A stretch of 64,000 bases of DNA from Bacillus vallismortis. Its GTDB lineage: Bacteria; Bacillota; Bacilli; Bacillales; Bacillaceae. Below, piece by piece: positions 28,331 through 38,918 of the stretch. The notes beneath the pieces were generated by a model, which had not been told where the DNA came from, searched no databases, and saw only the letters and a program-made list of their open reading frames with translations. Each line of letters starts with the position of its first letter. The stretch's first letter is position 1. The stretch is taken from NCBI RefSeq assembly GCF_040784915.1, contig NZ_CP160797.1:2594137-2658136 (forward strand), written 5' to 3'. The translations under genes and the position numbers were made by a program.

Positions 28331-29623
28331 TTATCTTTCGCCTTTTAAAAGATTCGGTTCAGTGACCCTTTTTTGGCCATCCTCTTCCATGGTTTGATTT
28401 TCCTCTTCTTTCTCCTTAAAACGGATATCTTTGACAAAGTAATAAATCAGCGGATGTCCTACACCCAAGATAGCAAGTGACAAAGGAATTCCCACATCTT
28501 CTTTGAGAAGAGCCACGATCAGGAGAAAGCCTAAAATGGAGACAATCCTGCCGGCGTTTAAAAACAATTCCCTCAGCACGATATATTCAATTCTTGCTTT
28601 TCTGGCATGTCTCGCCCGGCCTATCACATCATATGTAAGTGAAACATATGGCACGAGCAAAAGAGGATAGCCGATGGCAATAAATACGCCGTACGTCAAT
28701 AATGTCGCAAAGCTCATATGAAACAGAATCAGAAACAGCGCTCCATACAAAATAAGGCCGCCCAGCAAAATCGATTTTTTTCTGGCCTTTTTCTTAATCA
28801 GCCTGGATGCAAAGTAATAGGCAAAGAAAGAAACAGCTGAGTTGACAAGGCCGAATGTGCCGAGGGCCAGTTCGCTGTTTGTCTCAATAAACACAAAAAC
28901 ACTGATTAAAAAAATAAAAATCCCTTCTCTTAAGCCTTGAAAAAAATGCGCATTCGTAATTCTCCGCCAATTCATATTGCTATGGCGCTCTCCAAATACT
29001 TTGCTCAGCATAAAACGGCCCTTTGATTCTCTTCGTTTTAAAAAAAAGCTCATCACAACAGCCAATGCAAACAAACTGAGGGAGAGGCTGAAAATCACTG
29101 TGTAACCCGTATTATTTTCAAGCCTTGAGATAACAAATCCCGCTACAATCGGGCCGATCATTCCTGCCGAGGAAGACAGAATGCCCATAAATCCGTTGAA
29201 AAAGTCTCGCGTATCCGGCTCTGTGATTTCAAAGGTCAGAACGTTAAACGCAAGCCAATAAAAGCCATAGCCCACTCCAAGCACCGCGCCGATCAGCACG
29301 AGCCGGCTGGCTGCCGTTTCTCCGGCTAAAAGCACACTTAAATAAAAGGCAGCTAAAAAAATGACGCCGAACCTTAAAATGAACACCCTGTCTATTTTTT
29401 TGGCTAACCGTCCAGCCAAATAAAAGGTTATCGGCTGCATTGTCACAATGGATAAATTATATATCGCCAAATCAATAAATTTCCCTGACTGCTTCCAAAG
29501 ATACACATTAACAAATGTATTGGACAGTGCAATTCCCAGTGAGTAAAGCCCGCCAATAGTCAGCAGAAAGAGTAACCCTTTGTTTACGTCTACATCGCCA
29601 ATCACTTTTTTTAGTTTGCTCAT
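28331..29623 (-). CDS. yqgE: MFS transporter YqgE
   Basis: 430 residues with about 12 hydrophobic segments and a short polar C-terminal tail. Typical MFS loop residues occur after TM2 (AGRLAKKIDR). The substrate cannot be read from the sequence. It lies upstream of pbpA in the same orientation, with a modest hairpin between them. Confidence 0.82.
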   Translation of the reverse strand: MSKLKKVIGDVDVNKGLLFLLTIGGLYSLGIALSNTFVNVYLWKQSGKFIDLAIYNLSIVTMQPITFYLAGRLAKKIDRVFILRFGVIFLAAFYLSVLLAGETAASRLVLIGAVLGVGYGFYWLAFNVLTFEITEPDTRDFFNGFMGILSSSAGMIGPIVAGFVISRLENNTGYTVIFSLSLSLFALAVVMSFFLKRRESKGRFMLSKVFGERHSNMNWRRITNAHFFQGLREGIFIFLISVFVFIETNSELALGTFGLVNSAVSFFAYYFASRLIKKKARKKSILLGGLILYGALFLILFHMSFATLLTYGVFIAIGYPLLLVPYVSLTYDVIGRARHARKARIEYIVLRELFLNAGRIVSILGFLLIVALLKEDVGIPLSLAILGVGHPLIYYFVKDIRFKEKEEENQTMEEDGQKRVTEPNLLKGER

Positions 29624-29689
29624 TACTGACTCCCCTTTACTATCCCTTAGTCTGTCTCACTCAAACCGAGATATGTAAAAAGAAGACAT

Positions 29690-29720
29690 AAAAAAACAAG
29701 GCCCTGTATCGAGGACCTTG
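29690..29720 (-). terminator. Terminator of sodA
   Basis: A 9-bp stem (CAAGGTCCT with AGGGCCTTG, one G-T pair) and a seven-T run on the minus strand, starting 10 bases past the sodA stop. Confidence 0.88.
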
Positions 29721-29729
29721 CTAGTGTCA

Positions 29730-30338
29730 TTATTTTGCTTCGCTGTATAGACGAGCCACTTCGTCCCAGTTCACAACATTCCAGAACGCTGAAATGTAAT
29801 CAGGACGGCGGTTTTGATAGTTAAGGTAGTAAGCATGCTCCCAAACGTCAAGACCTAAGATAGGCGTTTTGCCTTCTGAAAGCGGAGAATCTTGGTTTGG
29901 CGTGCTTGTGATTTCAAGTTTGCCGTTGTTAACAACAAGCCATGCCCAGCCAGAACCGAAGCGTCCTGCTGCTGCAGCTGCGAATTGCTCTTTGAATTTG
30001 TCAAAGCTTCCAAATACACTATTGATCTCATCAGCAAGCGCGCCAGTCGGCTCGCCGCCGCCGTTTGGAGATAAAAGTGTCCAGAATAATTTGTGGTTCG
30101 CGTGTCCGCCGCCGTTGTTGCGGACTGCAGTGCGGATGTTTTCAGGAACAGAATTAATATCTGCAACCAGCTCTTCAACTGATTTGGTTGCAAGAGCAGT
30201 GTTTCCTTCAACCGCTTTGTTTAAATTTGTAACGTATGTGTTGTGGTGTTTCGTATGATGAATAGTCATAGTTTCCTTGTCGATATGCGGTTCTAAAGCA
30301 TCGTACGCATAAGGTAATTCTGGAAGTTCGTAAGCCAT
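29730..30338 (-). CDS. sodA: Superoxide dismutase, Mn type
   Basis: 202 residues. The metal ligands of Fe/Mn SODs are present: His in the HHTKHHNTY segment near 27, His in [10 protein letters not shown] near 82, and Asp/His of DVWEHAYY near 164-168. The GGEPTGAL and QDSPL residues are of the Mn type. Strong ribosome-binding site AAAGGAGG. Major cytosolic and spore-coat-linked SOD in B. subtilis. Confidence 0.97.
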   Translation of the reverse strand: MAYELPELPYAYDALEPHIDKETMTIHHTKHHNTYVTNLNKAVEGNTALATKSVEELVADINSVPENIRTAVRNNGGGHANHKLFWTLLSPNGGGEPTGALADEINSVFGSFDKFKEQFAAAAAGRFGSGWAWLVVNNGKLEITSTPNQDSPLSEGKTPILGLDVWEHAYYLNYQNRRPDYISAFWNVVNWDEVARLYSEAK

Positions 30339-30403
30339 GATAATTCCTCCTTTAATATATATATGTACTGAAATGCCGCTTCACAGCGAGCCTTTCTTCA
30401 TTC

Positions 30404-30432
30404 AATGTAACAAAAGTATGCTTTGTAAGCAA
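30404..30432 (-). promoter_or_regulatory. Candidate SigA promoter of sodA
   Basis: Minus-strand TTGCTT (30427-30432), a 17-base spacer and TACATT (30404-30409), about 65 bases upstream of the sodA start. Confidence 0.5.
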
Positions 30433-30519
30433 TGAAAAAGCTCACATCTTGGCTCATTTCAGCGAACATATTTCACTTTAACCGATAATTCGCCCCATTA
30501 AACATGCCGTCCGCAATTC

Positions 30520-31002
30520 TTATAGGACCGTCCATAAAAAATATCCGATCATCAAAAGCTGTATCATGCCCTTTGCAATAACCCCTGTTAAAAAGCCAAT
30601 GAGTGAGCCGAGACCGATTTTAAACGCTGACTTGACGTCCTTTTGGCGGACGATAAGTTCTGCACAAACAGCCCCGATAAACGGACCTAATATGATTCCC
30701 GCAACCGGAATGACAAAAGGCCCGATTAATAAACCGATCGTGCTTCCCCATATAGCGGCTTTGCTTCCGCCGAACCTTTTTACTCCGAGCAGATTAGACA
30801 CGTAATCCGCGGCGAATAATACTGCGGCAAAAACAGCTTCGACGAGCCAGAACATATAAGAATAAGGACTGAATGAAAACAAAAATCCATACAATACAAA
30901 TCCGGCAACGATAAATATGACACTCGGAATAATGGGATACACCAGCCCAATAAAGGCGATGATAAATACCGCCGCAATCAACAGCCAATACAACATATCC
31001 AT
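30520..31002 (-). CDS. yqgC: DUF456 membrane protein YqgC
   Basis: 160 residues from the ATG at 31002, with GGGAGG nine bases upstream; a further 27 codons of open frame reach toward yqgB but lack support. Almost entirely hydrophobic with about five membrane segments and repeated G-x-x-x-G patterns, typical of DUF456. Function unknown. Divergent from yqgB. Confidence 0.83.
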   Translation of the reverse strand: MDMLYWLLIAAVFIIAFIGLVYPIIPSVIFIVAGFVLYGFLFSFSPYSYMFWLVEAVFAAVLFAADYVSNLLGVKRFGGSKAAIWGSTIGLLIGPFVIPVAGIILGPFIGAVCAELIVRQKDVKSAFKIGLGSLIGFLTGVIAKGMIQLLMIGYFLWTVL

Positions 31003-31111
31003 AGCATTCTTCCTCCCTTTTTCATCTGTTTTCTTCATGTCTTCCTTGTATTCACACGCGGGCAACGATACAATAAGCAACATATATTAGTATAGCTAGG
31101 AAGTGAAGATA

Positions 31112-31873
31112 GTGAATATATTTCAGCTTTTCATCAAAAGTACATACTCTCCCCGCGATATCGCAAAAACACGATTTCAAGGAATCGGTAAAACGATTCT
31201 TTATGTATTTTTGCTTTCTGTCCTTTTTGCAATTCCTACCGCTTATTATGTAAGCTCAGGGACCGTAAAATCAATGAACGGCTTTAAAACCGTGTTAAAC
31301 AAAGATTTCCCTGATTTCACAATTTCAAACGGCAAACTTCAAACGGATGAGAAAAAAGCGACGGAATCACAGGCAAATGGTTTCGTTATCGTATTTGATC
31401 CGACGGACGCTTACGGCACCAAGCAAATTGAAGCAAAGCAAAATGCGATCGGCATCCTCCAGAACAAATTTGTTTTGGCCATTGACGGACAGGCTCAGGA
31501 GATGCCTTACTCAATGATACCGTCAGAGTTAAAGAAAAAAGATGTCATCGCAGGTTTAAACCAAAATAAAACGATGATCGTAACTGTTCTCTCAGCTCTC
31601 ATTTTCCTCGTAACTGCCGCAGGAAAATTTATTGAAGTATCATTTTTGGCGCTTATCGGGTTAATCATTAAGAATTCACAAAGAAAGCATCTATCCTACC
31701 ATCAGCTCTGGAAGCTTTCGGCCTATTCCATCACCCTTTCGACCGTATTCTTTACGATCATGCGCGCATTAGAAGCGGCAGTTCCAAGTGAATTTTTGCT
31801 GAACTGGTTTGTCAATATTGTCATCCTGTTTCTCGTGTTGAAAGAGATTCCGTCCAAAAAAGCTGCTGTATAA
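31112..31873 (+). CDS. yqgB: DUF1189 membrane protein YqgB
   Basis: 253 residues from a GTG at 31112, eight bases after AGGAAG; a GTG at 31103 overlaps that site. N-terminal amphipathic part and membrane helix (about 28-50), an extracytoplasmic middle domain (about 52-150), then three to four C-terminal helices. This is the DUF1189 arrangement, related to maltodextrin-utilisation YvdJ-type proteins. Function unknown. Followed by a clear terminator. Confidence 0.82.
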   Translation: MNIFQLFIKSTYSPRDIAKTRFQGIGKTILYVFLLSVLFAIPTAYYVSSGTVKSMNGFKTVLNKDFPDFTISNGKLQTDEKKATESQANGFVIVFDPTDAYGTKQIEAKQNAIGILQNKFVLAIDGQAQEMPYSMIPSELKKKDVIAGLNQNKTMIVTVLSALIFLVTAAGKFIEVSFLALIGLIIKNSQRKHLSYHQLWKLSAYSITLSTVFFTIMRALEAAVPSEFLLNWFVNIVILFLVLKEIPSKKAAV

Positions 31874-31876
31874 TCC

Positions 31877-31905
31877 GAGACTGCATTCGCAGTCTCTTTT
31901 CTTTT
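31877..31905 (+). terminator. Terminator of yqgB
   Basis: An 8-bp stem GAGACTGC/GCAGTCTC with a 4-base loop, then TTTTCTTTT, four bases after the yqgB stop. Confidence 0.85.
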
Positions 31906-31935
31906 GTCATGGATTAAAAAGGACAAGCATACGAT
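31906..31935 (+). promoter_or_regulatory. SigE-like promoter of yqfZ
   Basis: GTCATGGA (31906-31913), a 14-base spacer and CATACGAT (31928-31935). This resembles the mother-cell SigE consensus (-35 GTCATATT, -10 CATACAAT) and lies 32 bases before the yqfZ ATG. Confidence 0.5.
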
Positions 31936-31967
31936 GGTATAAAATCTTGTATGCGGGAGGAAAAGTG

Positions 31968-32267
31968 ATGAAGCGTCTCACCTTTGTATGCAGCATTGTT
32001 TTTATACTTTTTATTCTTTTTTATGATCTTAAAATTGGAACAATACCCATTCAGGACCTCCCTGTCTATGAAGCATCAGCAAAAACGGCTGCACAAGGAC
32101 CAGCGTATAAAACGGTGAAGGTTAAGCCGGGTGACACGGTTATGTCAATTGTCGGACCAGCAGGTTCTCCTGACGACATTGTAAAGGATTTTGAAGCACT
32201 GAATCCGAATGTAAGGGCCAACGCCATTCAAGCGGGAACAGCGTACAAATTCCCGGTCTACCCTTAA
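31968..32267 (+). CDS. yqfZ: LysM-domain protein YqfZ
   Basis: 99 residues from the ATG at 31968 with GGGAGG seven bases upstream. An N-terminal membrane/signal helix (about 5-22) is followed by a C-terminal LysM module (VKVKPGDTVMSIVGPAG...LNPNVRANAIQAGTAYKFPVY). LysM binds GlcNAc-containing glycans, so it is probably anchored or exported and bound to peptidoglycan or spore cortex. The SigE-like promoter suggests expression in the mother cell. Confidence 0.85.
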   Translation: MKRLTFVCSIVFILFILFYDLKIGTIPIQDLPVYEASAKTAAQGPAYKTVKVKPGDTVMSIVGPAGSPDDIVKDFEALNPNVRANAIQAGTAYKFPVYP

Positions 32268-32281
32268 TTAACGTTAATTTC

Positions 32282-32311
32282 TTGTCAGTTTGGCGAAGAC
32301 ACTGTTACAAT
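32282..32311 (+). promoter_or_regulatory. Candidate SigA promoter of ispG
   Basis: TTGTCA (32282-32287), an 18-base spacer and TACAAT (32306-32311), giving a leader of about 75 bases before the ispG GTG. Confidence 0.55.
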
Positions 32312-32394
32312 GTAATTTGTAAAATAAATTCACATAAACCATACTAGAATTGTTACATCTAGAAGCGGCAACTACAATTAAGGAGCGATTGCAA

Positions 32395-33522
32395 GTGAGT
32401 GAAATCACACATCGTACAAAAACGCGTCCCGTCAAAGTGGGACCTTTAACAATAGGCGGCAACAATGAAGTTGTCATCCAAAGCATGACAACAACAAAAA
32501 CACATGATGTGGAAGCAACGGTTGCGGAAATTAACCGGTTGGCTGAAGCCGGATGCCAAGTCGTTCGGGTAGCATGTCCGGATGAACGGGCGGCAAACGC
32601 CATTGCAGATATTAAAAAACGGATTTCCATTCCGCTCGTTGTTGACATCCATTTCGATTATAAGCTTGCGTTAAAAGCCATTGAAGGCGGCGCTGATAAG
32701 ATCCGAATCAACCCTGGCAACATCGGCCGCCGTGAAAAAGTCGAAGCGGTCGTTAAGGCGGCGAAAGAAAAAGGGATTCCGATCAGAATCGGAGTAAACG
32801 CCGGTTCACTTGAAAAACGGATTTTAGAAAAATACGGTTATCCGACAGCCGACGGAATGGTAGAAAGCGCACTTCACCACATTAAAATTCTTGAAGACCT
32901 TGACTTTCACGATATTATTGTCAGCATGAAGGCATCTGACGTCAACCTTGCGATCGAGGCTTATGAAAAAGCGTCGAAAGCATTTGATTACCCGCTGCAC
33001 CTTGGGATCACCGAGTCAGGAACGCTGTTTGCCGGCACAGTTAAGAGCGCAGCAGGACTCGGCGCGATTTTAAGCAAGGGCATCGGAAACACCTTGCGTA
33101 TTTCATTAAGCGCAGATCCTGTGGAAGAGGTAAAAGTAGCAAGGGAGCTTCTGAAATCTTTCGGCTTAGCCTCCAATGCTGCCACACTCATCTCATGTCC
33201 GACTTGCGGCCGTATTGAGATTGACCTCATCAGCATCGCCAATGAAGTGGAAGAGTATATTTCTAAGATAAAAGCGCCGATCAAAGTTGCTGTTCTCGGC
33301 TGTGCCGTAAACGGACCGGGTGAAGCTAGAGAAGCCGATATCGGAATCGCCGGCGCACGCGGTGAAGGACTGTTATTCCGGAAAGGAAAAATTGTCCGTA
33401 AAGTTCCAGAGGAAACAATGGTAGAGGAACTCAAGAAGGAAATCGACATTCTTGCTGAGGAACACTATGCAAAGCTTGAAGCTGAAAAAGCTAAATTAAA
33501 AGAAGAGACACAAAAAGCTTGA
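32395..33522 (+). CDS. ispG: 4-hydroxy-3-methylbut-2-en-1-yl diphosphate synthase (flavodoxin), IspG
   Basis: 375 residues from a GTG at 32395 with AAGGAG upstream; 15 earlier in-frame codons are rejected. N-terminal TIM-barrel with [10 protein letters not shown] and DIHFDY, C-terminal 4Fe-4S domain with Cys ligands in CPTCGR and GCAVNGPGE (about 265-300). It catalyses the sixth step of the MEP isoprenoid pathway; ispH, which follows it biochemically, lies 6 kb away in this window. Its stop codon is embedded in the terminator stem. Confidence 0.97.
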   Translation: MSEITHRTKTRPVKVGPLTIGGNNEVVIQSMTTTKTHDVEATVAEINRLAEAGCQVVRVACPDERAANAIADIKKRISIPLVVDIHFDYKLALKAIEGGADKIRINPGNIGRREKVEAVVKAAKEKGIPIRIGVNAGSLEKRILEKYGYPTADGMVESALHHIKILEDLDFHDIIVSMKASDVNLAIEAYEKASKAFDYPLHLGITESGTLFAGTVKSAAGLGAILSKGIGNTLRISLSADPVEEVKVARELLKSFGLASNAATLISCPTCGRIEIDLISIANEVEEYISKIKAPIKVAVLGCAVNGPGEAREADIGIAGARGEGLLFRKGKIVRKVPEETMVEELKKEIDILAEEHYAKLEAEKAKLKEETQKA

Positions 33523-33544
33523 CGGGAACCCGTCAAGCTTTTTA
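33512..33544. terminator. Bidirectional terminator between ispG and yqfX
   Basis: A perfect stem of about 14 bp (AAAAGCTTGACGGG and its complement) with a 2-base loop and T-runs both ways; it contains the ispG stop. Confidence 0.92.
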
Positions 33545-33546
33545 TG

Positions 33547-33927
33547 TTAAAAAAACGGAATAATAAATATTCCAAGCACTAATGAAACGACACCGATACC
33601 CATCGCCCAAGCTCCCAAGCCCTGAGCACCTCTTCTTCTTGCGATATAGCCGACAATAATACCGGCAGCTCCCAATAAAACAGGCAGTACAAACAATGAA
33701 ATAATGGACAAGGCTAACGCAATATATCCCATTCCCCGTCCTTCATTGACATTGCCGCCGCTGCGGTCATTGTCTCGATCATTGTTGCGATCAGCAGCAC
33801 GGTAAGGCTCTGCGATTTCTGCAGCCGTTTCCTCAAAAAAACCATCATTGTCGCGGGTAATATTTGTTCCTTCAGAACCATGGTCAACATAGTAGCTGTT
33901 GTTGTCACGTTTTTCGTAATCTGCCAC
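33547..33927 (-). CDS. yqfX: Membrane protein YqfX
   Basis: 126 residues from a GTG at 33927, eight bases after GGGGG; the longer ATG form (33978) adds 17 residues without support. The N-terminal half is polar and rich in Asp/Asn/Arg (a low-complexity NNDRDNDRSGG tract); the C-terminal half has two Gly/Ala/Val-rich membrane helices around a GYIARRRGAQG loop, as in DUF4190-type proteins. Function unknown. Confidence 0.8.
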   Translation of the reverse strand: MADYEKRDNNSYYVDHGSEGTNITRDNDGFFEETAAEIAEPYRAADRNNDRDNDRSGGNVNEGRGMGYIALALSIISLFVLPVLLGAAGIIVGYIARRRGAQGLGAWAMGIGVVSLVLGIFIIPFF

Positions 33928-34065
33928 CTTCAATTCCCCCTTCTGTTTTATTAAAGGAGCTTTTATAGTTTGAACCATTTTACCCGTTTCATGTTTGCTA
34001 AACTTTTCTGGTAATGTTAATTGTTTATGTTACACTTGAAAGGATGAAACTGAAGGAGTGTGGGC

Positions 34066-34647
34066 ATGTTACGCTTAGGAATAGATATTGACGGCACAAT
34101 CACGGCTCAGGATACATTCGTCCCTTATTTGAACCGCTCGTTTAATCTTTCCATTTCATTAGAAGATATGACGGATTATGATTTGACAAAGCTGTTAAAC
34201 ATTACGCAGGAAGAATTTTGGGATTGGATGAATCAAAATGAAGCGATCATATATAAGGAAGCAATGCTTGCGCAGCACGCAAAACAGTCACTTGACCTCC
34301 TCAAAGAGGAGCACAAGCTTATTTATATTACAGCGAGGCGAACTCATTTAACTGATATTACCTATGAATGGTTTGACAGACAAAACATTCATTTCGACCA
34401 TATCGAACTCGTTGGCGGCCATCATAAAGTTGAGGCAGTCAAAAATCATAACATCGACTTGTTTTTCGAGGATCATCACGGAAACGCAATGATGATTGCG
34501 AAAGAAGCCGATATACCGGTGATTTTATTCAATTCCCCCTATAACCAGCTTCCAATTGATTCGAACATCATCAGAGTCAGCAACTGGCTGGAAGCCGTTC
34601 AATGGATGAACAAAAACAAACATCATTTGATACGTGTCAATAACTGA
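34066..34647 (+). CDS. yqfW: HAD-family 5'-nucleotidase-like protein YqfW
   Basis: 193 residues from the ATG at 34066 behind AAGGAGTG. HAD motif I is GIDIDGTIT near 5-13, motif II the Thr of YITARR near 87, and motif IV FFEDHHGN near 137-142. It fits the NT5C/deoxyribonucleotidase group of HAD phosphatases; the true substrate is not known. Cytosolic, single-gene unit ending in a strong terminator. Confidence 0.85.
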   Translation: MLRLGIDIDGTITAQDTFVPYLNRSFNLSISLEDMTDYDLTKLLNITQEEFWDWMNQNEAIIYKEAMLAQHAKQSLDLLKEEHKLIYITARRTHLTDITYEWFDRQNIHFDHIELVGGHHKVEAVKNHNIDLFFEDHHGNAMMIAKEADIPVILFNSPYNQLPIDSNIIRVSNWLEAVQWMNKNKHHLIRVNN

Positions 34648-34671
34648 AAAAGGAGCCCAGGGCTCCTTTTT
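34647..34671. terminator. Bidirectional terminator between yqfW and zur
   Basis: An 11-bp stem AAAAAGGAGCC/GGCTCCTTTTT with a 3-base loop, between convergent genes. Confidence 0.9.
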
Positions 34672-34684
34672 CTCATATATACAA

Positions 34685-35122
34685 TTACGCAGTCGTGTTT
34701 TCTTGATTTTCCGCTGTACAATCAGGGCATGTGCCGTAAATCTCAAATTTATGCCCGCTGACCTCATAGCCATCTAAATCATCATAAAGCTTGTCCATCG
34801 GACATGACTCAATTTCCTTTGTTTTGCCGCAGGCAAGACAAATAAAGTGATGGTGATGATGAGTAAACGAACACTTAAATCGGAAGAGCTTTTCACCGGA
34901 CAGCTCAGTTGTTTCCAAAATACCTAGTTCTTCATACAAAGAAAGGTTTCTGTAGATTGTATCAAAGCTTAAGCCGGGATAATCATCATTTAATGCAGAC
35001 AGTACGTTTTTAGCGGTAAGATACCTGTCTGAATCAGCAAAAAGCTGCAGCATATCTTCCCGTTTATTTGTATATTTATACCCATTTTCTTTCAGTAGGT
35101 TCAACGCTTCTTGTACGTTCAT
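34685..35122 (-). CDS. zur: Zinc uptake regulator Zur (Fur family)
   Basis: 145 residues: winged helix with recognition region [13 protein letters not shown] near 52-64, sensing His cluster (HHHHHF, 88-93), and two structural CxxC pairs (CLAC near 95-98 and CPDC near 132-135). It represses zinc uptake and zinc-free ribosomal protein paralogues when Zn is replete. This fits the neighbourhood only loosely; rpmG is 16 kb away. Confidence 0.93.
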   Translation of the reverse strand: MNVQEALNLLKENGYKYTNKREDMLQLFADSDRYLTAKNVLSALNDDYPGLSFDTIYRNLSLYEELGILETTELSGEKLFRFKCSFTHHHHHFICLACGKTKEIESCPMDKLYDDLDGYEVSGHKFEIYGTCPDCTAENQENTTA

Positions 35123-35164
35123 GAAGGGTCCCCCTTTTCACTTTGCTTAAGAACACATGTATGA

Positions 35165-35206
35165 AAAAGAAAATGGCAGCTGTCTGACCAGCAAGCCATT
35201 TTCTTT
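35165..35206 (-). terminator. Terminator of yqfU
   Basis: Outer stem GAAAATGGC/GCCATTTTC with an inner GCTG/CAGC arm and a T-rich tail on the minus strand, between yqfU and zur. Confidence 0.75.
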
Positions 35207-35254
35207 ACCGCAGATAAAATTATACCCATAAAATGAATAAAAGTAAATGAAAGC

Positions 35255-36163
<909 letters not shown>

Positions 36164-36251
36164 TTAAATATATTATAAATCTATTTTACCATTAAACACT
36201 GACACATTTTGATGATTTGCCCATACATTAAGTTTGGAGGTGGAATGGTCG

Positions 36252-36506
36252 ATGATTTTATTTCAAAGAATTATTTTGCAGCGACTTAATCAGGCTACTG
36301 CTGACGATTTGCTGAAGTACTCAAAACAATACGGAATCAACCTAACAAGACCGCAGGCCATTGAAGTAGCAAACCTGTTATACGGGAAAAATGTGAACAT
36401 CTTTAATGAAAATGAACGAATGCGGCTGCTGAAACAAGTAGAGGCAATTACATCAAAAGAAACAGCGCAAACCGTTAATGAACTATTCAAACAATTCACA
36501 AGCTAA
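36252..36506 (+). CDS. yqfT: Small conserved protein YqfT (DUF2624)
   Basis: 84 residues from the ATG at 36252, ten bases after GGAGGT; six earlier in-frame codons begin with a TTG inside that site. Helical and polar (QRLNQATADDLLKYSKQYGI...LTRPQAIEVANLL), no membrane segment. The family is restricted to Bacillaceae and has no known function. Terminated by a strong hairpin shared with nfo. Confidence 0.8.
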   Translation: MILFQRIILQRLNQATADDLLKYSKQYGINLTRPQAIEVANLLYGKNVNIFNENERMRLLKQVEAITSKETAQTVNELFKQFTS

Positions 36507-36533
36507 AAAATGGGGGATAGCCCCCCATTTTTT
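36505..36533. terminator. Bidirectional terminator between yqfT and nfo
   Basis: A stem of about 12 bp (AAAAAATGGGGG with its complement), 4-5 base loop, T-runs on both strands. Confidence 0.92.
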
Positions 36534-37425
36534 ATTGCTGTAAAATCTTTTCGAGCAATGTGTCATCAAATTGTTTTTCTTTCAGCATGTCAATCTCAAA
36601 GCGGTATGGCGGTTTTTTATTCTTTTTATCTTCACCGACATACGGTGTTTCAAGGATTTTTGGGATGTCTTTTAACTGCTCATGATGAACAACATATTGC
36701 AGTGCGTCAAATCCGATTTCACCAAAGCCGATGTTTTCATGTCGGTCTTTTCTTGCGCCTTTGACATTTTTGCTGTCATTAATATGGAGCACTTTAATAC
36801 GGTCAATGCCAACGATTTTATCGAACTCATTCAGCACTCCGTCAAAGTCTTCGACAATCTGATATCCGGCATCATGTGTATGGCACGTGTCAAAGCATAC
36901 TGACAAAAGCTCATTGTGTGTAACGCCATCAATAATCTGTGCAAGCTCCTCAAAGCTTCTGCCGCACTCTGATCCTTTTCCTGCCATTGTTTCTAATGCA
37001 ATCTGGACATTTTGATTCGGATCAATTACTTCATTTAAGCCTTCAATAATTTTTTTGATGCCTGCTTCAGCTCCCGCTCCTACGTGAGCGCCCGGATGAA
37101 GCACAATCTGCTTCGCTCCGATGGCCGCTGTCCGTTCAATTTCAGAACGAAGAAAGTCGACACCCAGCTCAAAAGTGGACGGGTTTGTCGTGTTGCCAAT
37201 ATTAATAATATAAGGCGCATGTACGATAATCTCGTCAATGCCGTTTTCTTGCATGTGTGTCCGGCCAGCTTCTATATTTAAATCTTCAATTTTCTTCCGG
37301 CGCGTATTTTGCGGTGCGCCTGTATAGATCATAAACGTGTTCGCCCCATAAGAGGCTGCTTCCTGGCTTGCAGCCAGAAGCATATGTTTCCCGCTCATAG
37401 AGACGTGTGAGCCTATTCTCAACAA
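36532..37425 (-). CDS. nfo: Type IV apurinic/apyrimidinic endonuclease Nfo
   Basis: 297 residues of the AP endonuclease 2 TIM-barrel family. The trinuclear zinc ligands are seen in [27 protein letters not shown] and [20 protein letters not shown]. It cleaves DNA 5' of abasic sites in base-excision repair; in B. subtilis it protects germinating spores. It follows cshB closely (9 bases), so the two are probably co-transcribed. Confidence 0.96.
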   Translation of the reverse strand: MLRIGSHVSMSGKHMLLAASQEAASYGANTFMIYTGAPQNTRRKKIEDLNIEAGRTHMQENGIDEIIVHAPYIINIGNTTNPSTFELGVDFLRSEIERTAAIGAKQIVLHPGAHVGAGAEAGIKKIIEGLNEVIDPNQNVQIALETMAGKGSECGRSFEELAQIIDGVTHNELLSVCFDTCHTHDAGYQIVEDFDGVLNEFDKIVGIDRIKVLHINDSKNVKGARKDRHENIGFGEIGFDALQYVVHHEQLKDIPKILETPYVGEDKKNKKPPYRFEIDMLKEKQFDDTLLEKILQQ

Positions 37426-37434
37426 CAGGTTCCC

Positions 37435-38751
37435 CTACTTTCTTTTCTTAGATTGGTTTCTTCTCTGTTTTTTCTTGATTTTCTCCATCTCGTAGCTCAT
37501 TTTCTTTTTATATCCAGGCTTAACCTTCTTCGGCTTTTTCACGAGACGATGCGCTATTTCATCCGCTTCATTCTGCGTTTTTTTGCGTTTTTTGCGGCGC
37601 TGGCGGTCATCGCCTTTTTTCCACTCGCCCTTTTCAAGCTCTAAGTAATCAAACTCGATGCCCATTTTCTCAAGTCTGGCTAATGCATCCTCATCAGAAA
37701 GCTCGTAAATGGTCATCGCTTGTCCTGATGAGCCGGCGCGAGCTGTTCTGCCCACACGGTGAACATAGAAATCGAGATCATCCGGCAGCTCATAGTTGAT
37801 CACATGGCTGACACCTTTAATATCAATGCCTCGTGCGGCAAGGTCAGTTGCAATGACATAAGTGAATTCCAAATCATTAATCTGCTTCATGACTTTTTTC
37901 CGCTCTCGAGGCGTTAATCCGCCGTGCAGCAGCCCGATTTTCATGCCCTTGCCAGTCAGATATTGAGCGATATGATCAGCAGCGTTTTTCGTATTGGCAA
38001 ACACAATGCCCAAGTATGGATTCAGATGAGACATGATGTCAAAAAGGAGCTTGTCCTTGTCACGATGTTTCGAAGGAATGAGAATATGCTCGATTTTCGC
38101 AGCAGTCACCTGTTTTGGCTCCACGTGGGCGTATTTTGGATTTTCCATATATTTCTTCAAAAATGGTTTCAGCTTTTCCGGAATGGTCGCTGAGAACACA
38201 AGCATCTGCAGATCCTCAGGCATGCGGGAACCAATGTAATCTACATCCGCAATGAATCCCATGTCCAGCATTAAATCGGCTTCATCAATAACAAGGGATT
38301 CCGCTTTATGAACACTTAACGCCTGTTCTTTGATTAAATCGGCAATCCGACCGGGCGTACCGACGACAAGATGCGGCTGTGTCTTCAGTTTATCAATCGA
38401 TTTTTGTTTATCTGTGCCTCCGATAAAACATTTCGAGCGAATCTGACTGCCTTCTTCACCCTCGGTGATTTTAAGTGCTTCCTGATGAATCTGGTTGGCA
38501 AGCTCTCTTGTCGGAGCCGTAATGACAGCCTGAACGACATCCTTAGCAGGATCGATTTTGTTTAATAATGGCAGTAAATAAGCGTGAGTCTTTCCGGTTC
38601 CCGTCTGTGACTGGCCGATGACGCTTTCTTTTTTTAACACTGCAGGAATCAGCCTTTTCTGAATATCAGTCGGTTCGTAAAAACCAAGGCGGTGTACTGC
38701 ATCTATAATAAACGGTTTCAATTCATATACTTCAAATTTAGTTTCTTTCAT
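37435..38751 (-). CDS. cshB: DEAD-box RNA helicase CshB
   Basis: 438 residues from the ATG at 38751 (AAGGAG upstream); nine earlier codons are not used. Motifs in order: Q-motif (PTDIQ), I QTGTGKT near 50-56, Ia PTRELA, II DEAD near 154, III SAT, IV-VI with ARGIDI and HRVGRTARAG. The C terminus is very basic (KKRKK, KKKQRRNQSKKRK), suiting RNA binding. It acts in mRNA and ribosome metabolism, notably in the cold. Confidence 0.95.
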   Translation of the reverse strand: MKETKFEVYELKPFIIDAVHRLGFYEPTDIQKRLIPAVLKKESVIGQSQTGTGKTHAYLLPLLNKIDPAKDVVQAVITAPTRELANQIHQEALKITEGEEGSQIRSKCFIGGTDKQKSIDKLKTQPHLVVGTPGRIADLIKEQALSVHKAESLVIDEADLMLDMGFIADVDYIGSRMPEDLQMLVFSATIPEKLKPFLKKYMENPKYAHVEPKQVTAAKIEHILIPSKHRDKDKLLFDIMSHLNPYLGIVFANTKNAADHIAQYLTGKGMKIGLLHGGLTPRERKKVMKQINDLEFTYVIATDLAARGIDIKGVSHVINYELPDDLDFYVHRVGRTARAGSSGQAMTIYELSDEDALARLEKMGIEFDYLELEKGEWKKGDDRQRRKKRKKTQNEADEIAHRLVKKPKKVKPGYKKKMSYEMEKIKKKQRRNQSKKRK

Positions 38752-38918
38752 TTTTCCCAGCTCCTTAAAGCGGCACATTATGTATCCATCATTACATTAT
38801 ACCCGATCTTGCTTAAAAACACCACGTTTGCAAGGCTTTTGTTTTATTCGGTTATGTAAAGCAAATCCGAAGCACATGCATATTCTAATAGCAGAGAGAG
38901 CTGAAAGGAGGTACAAGT

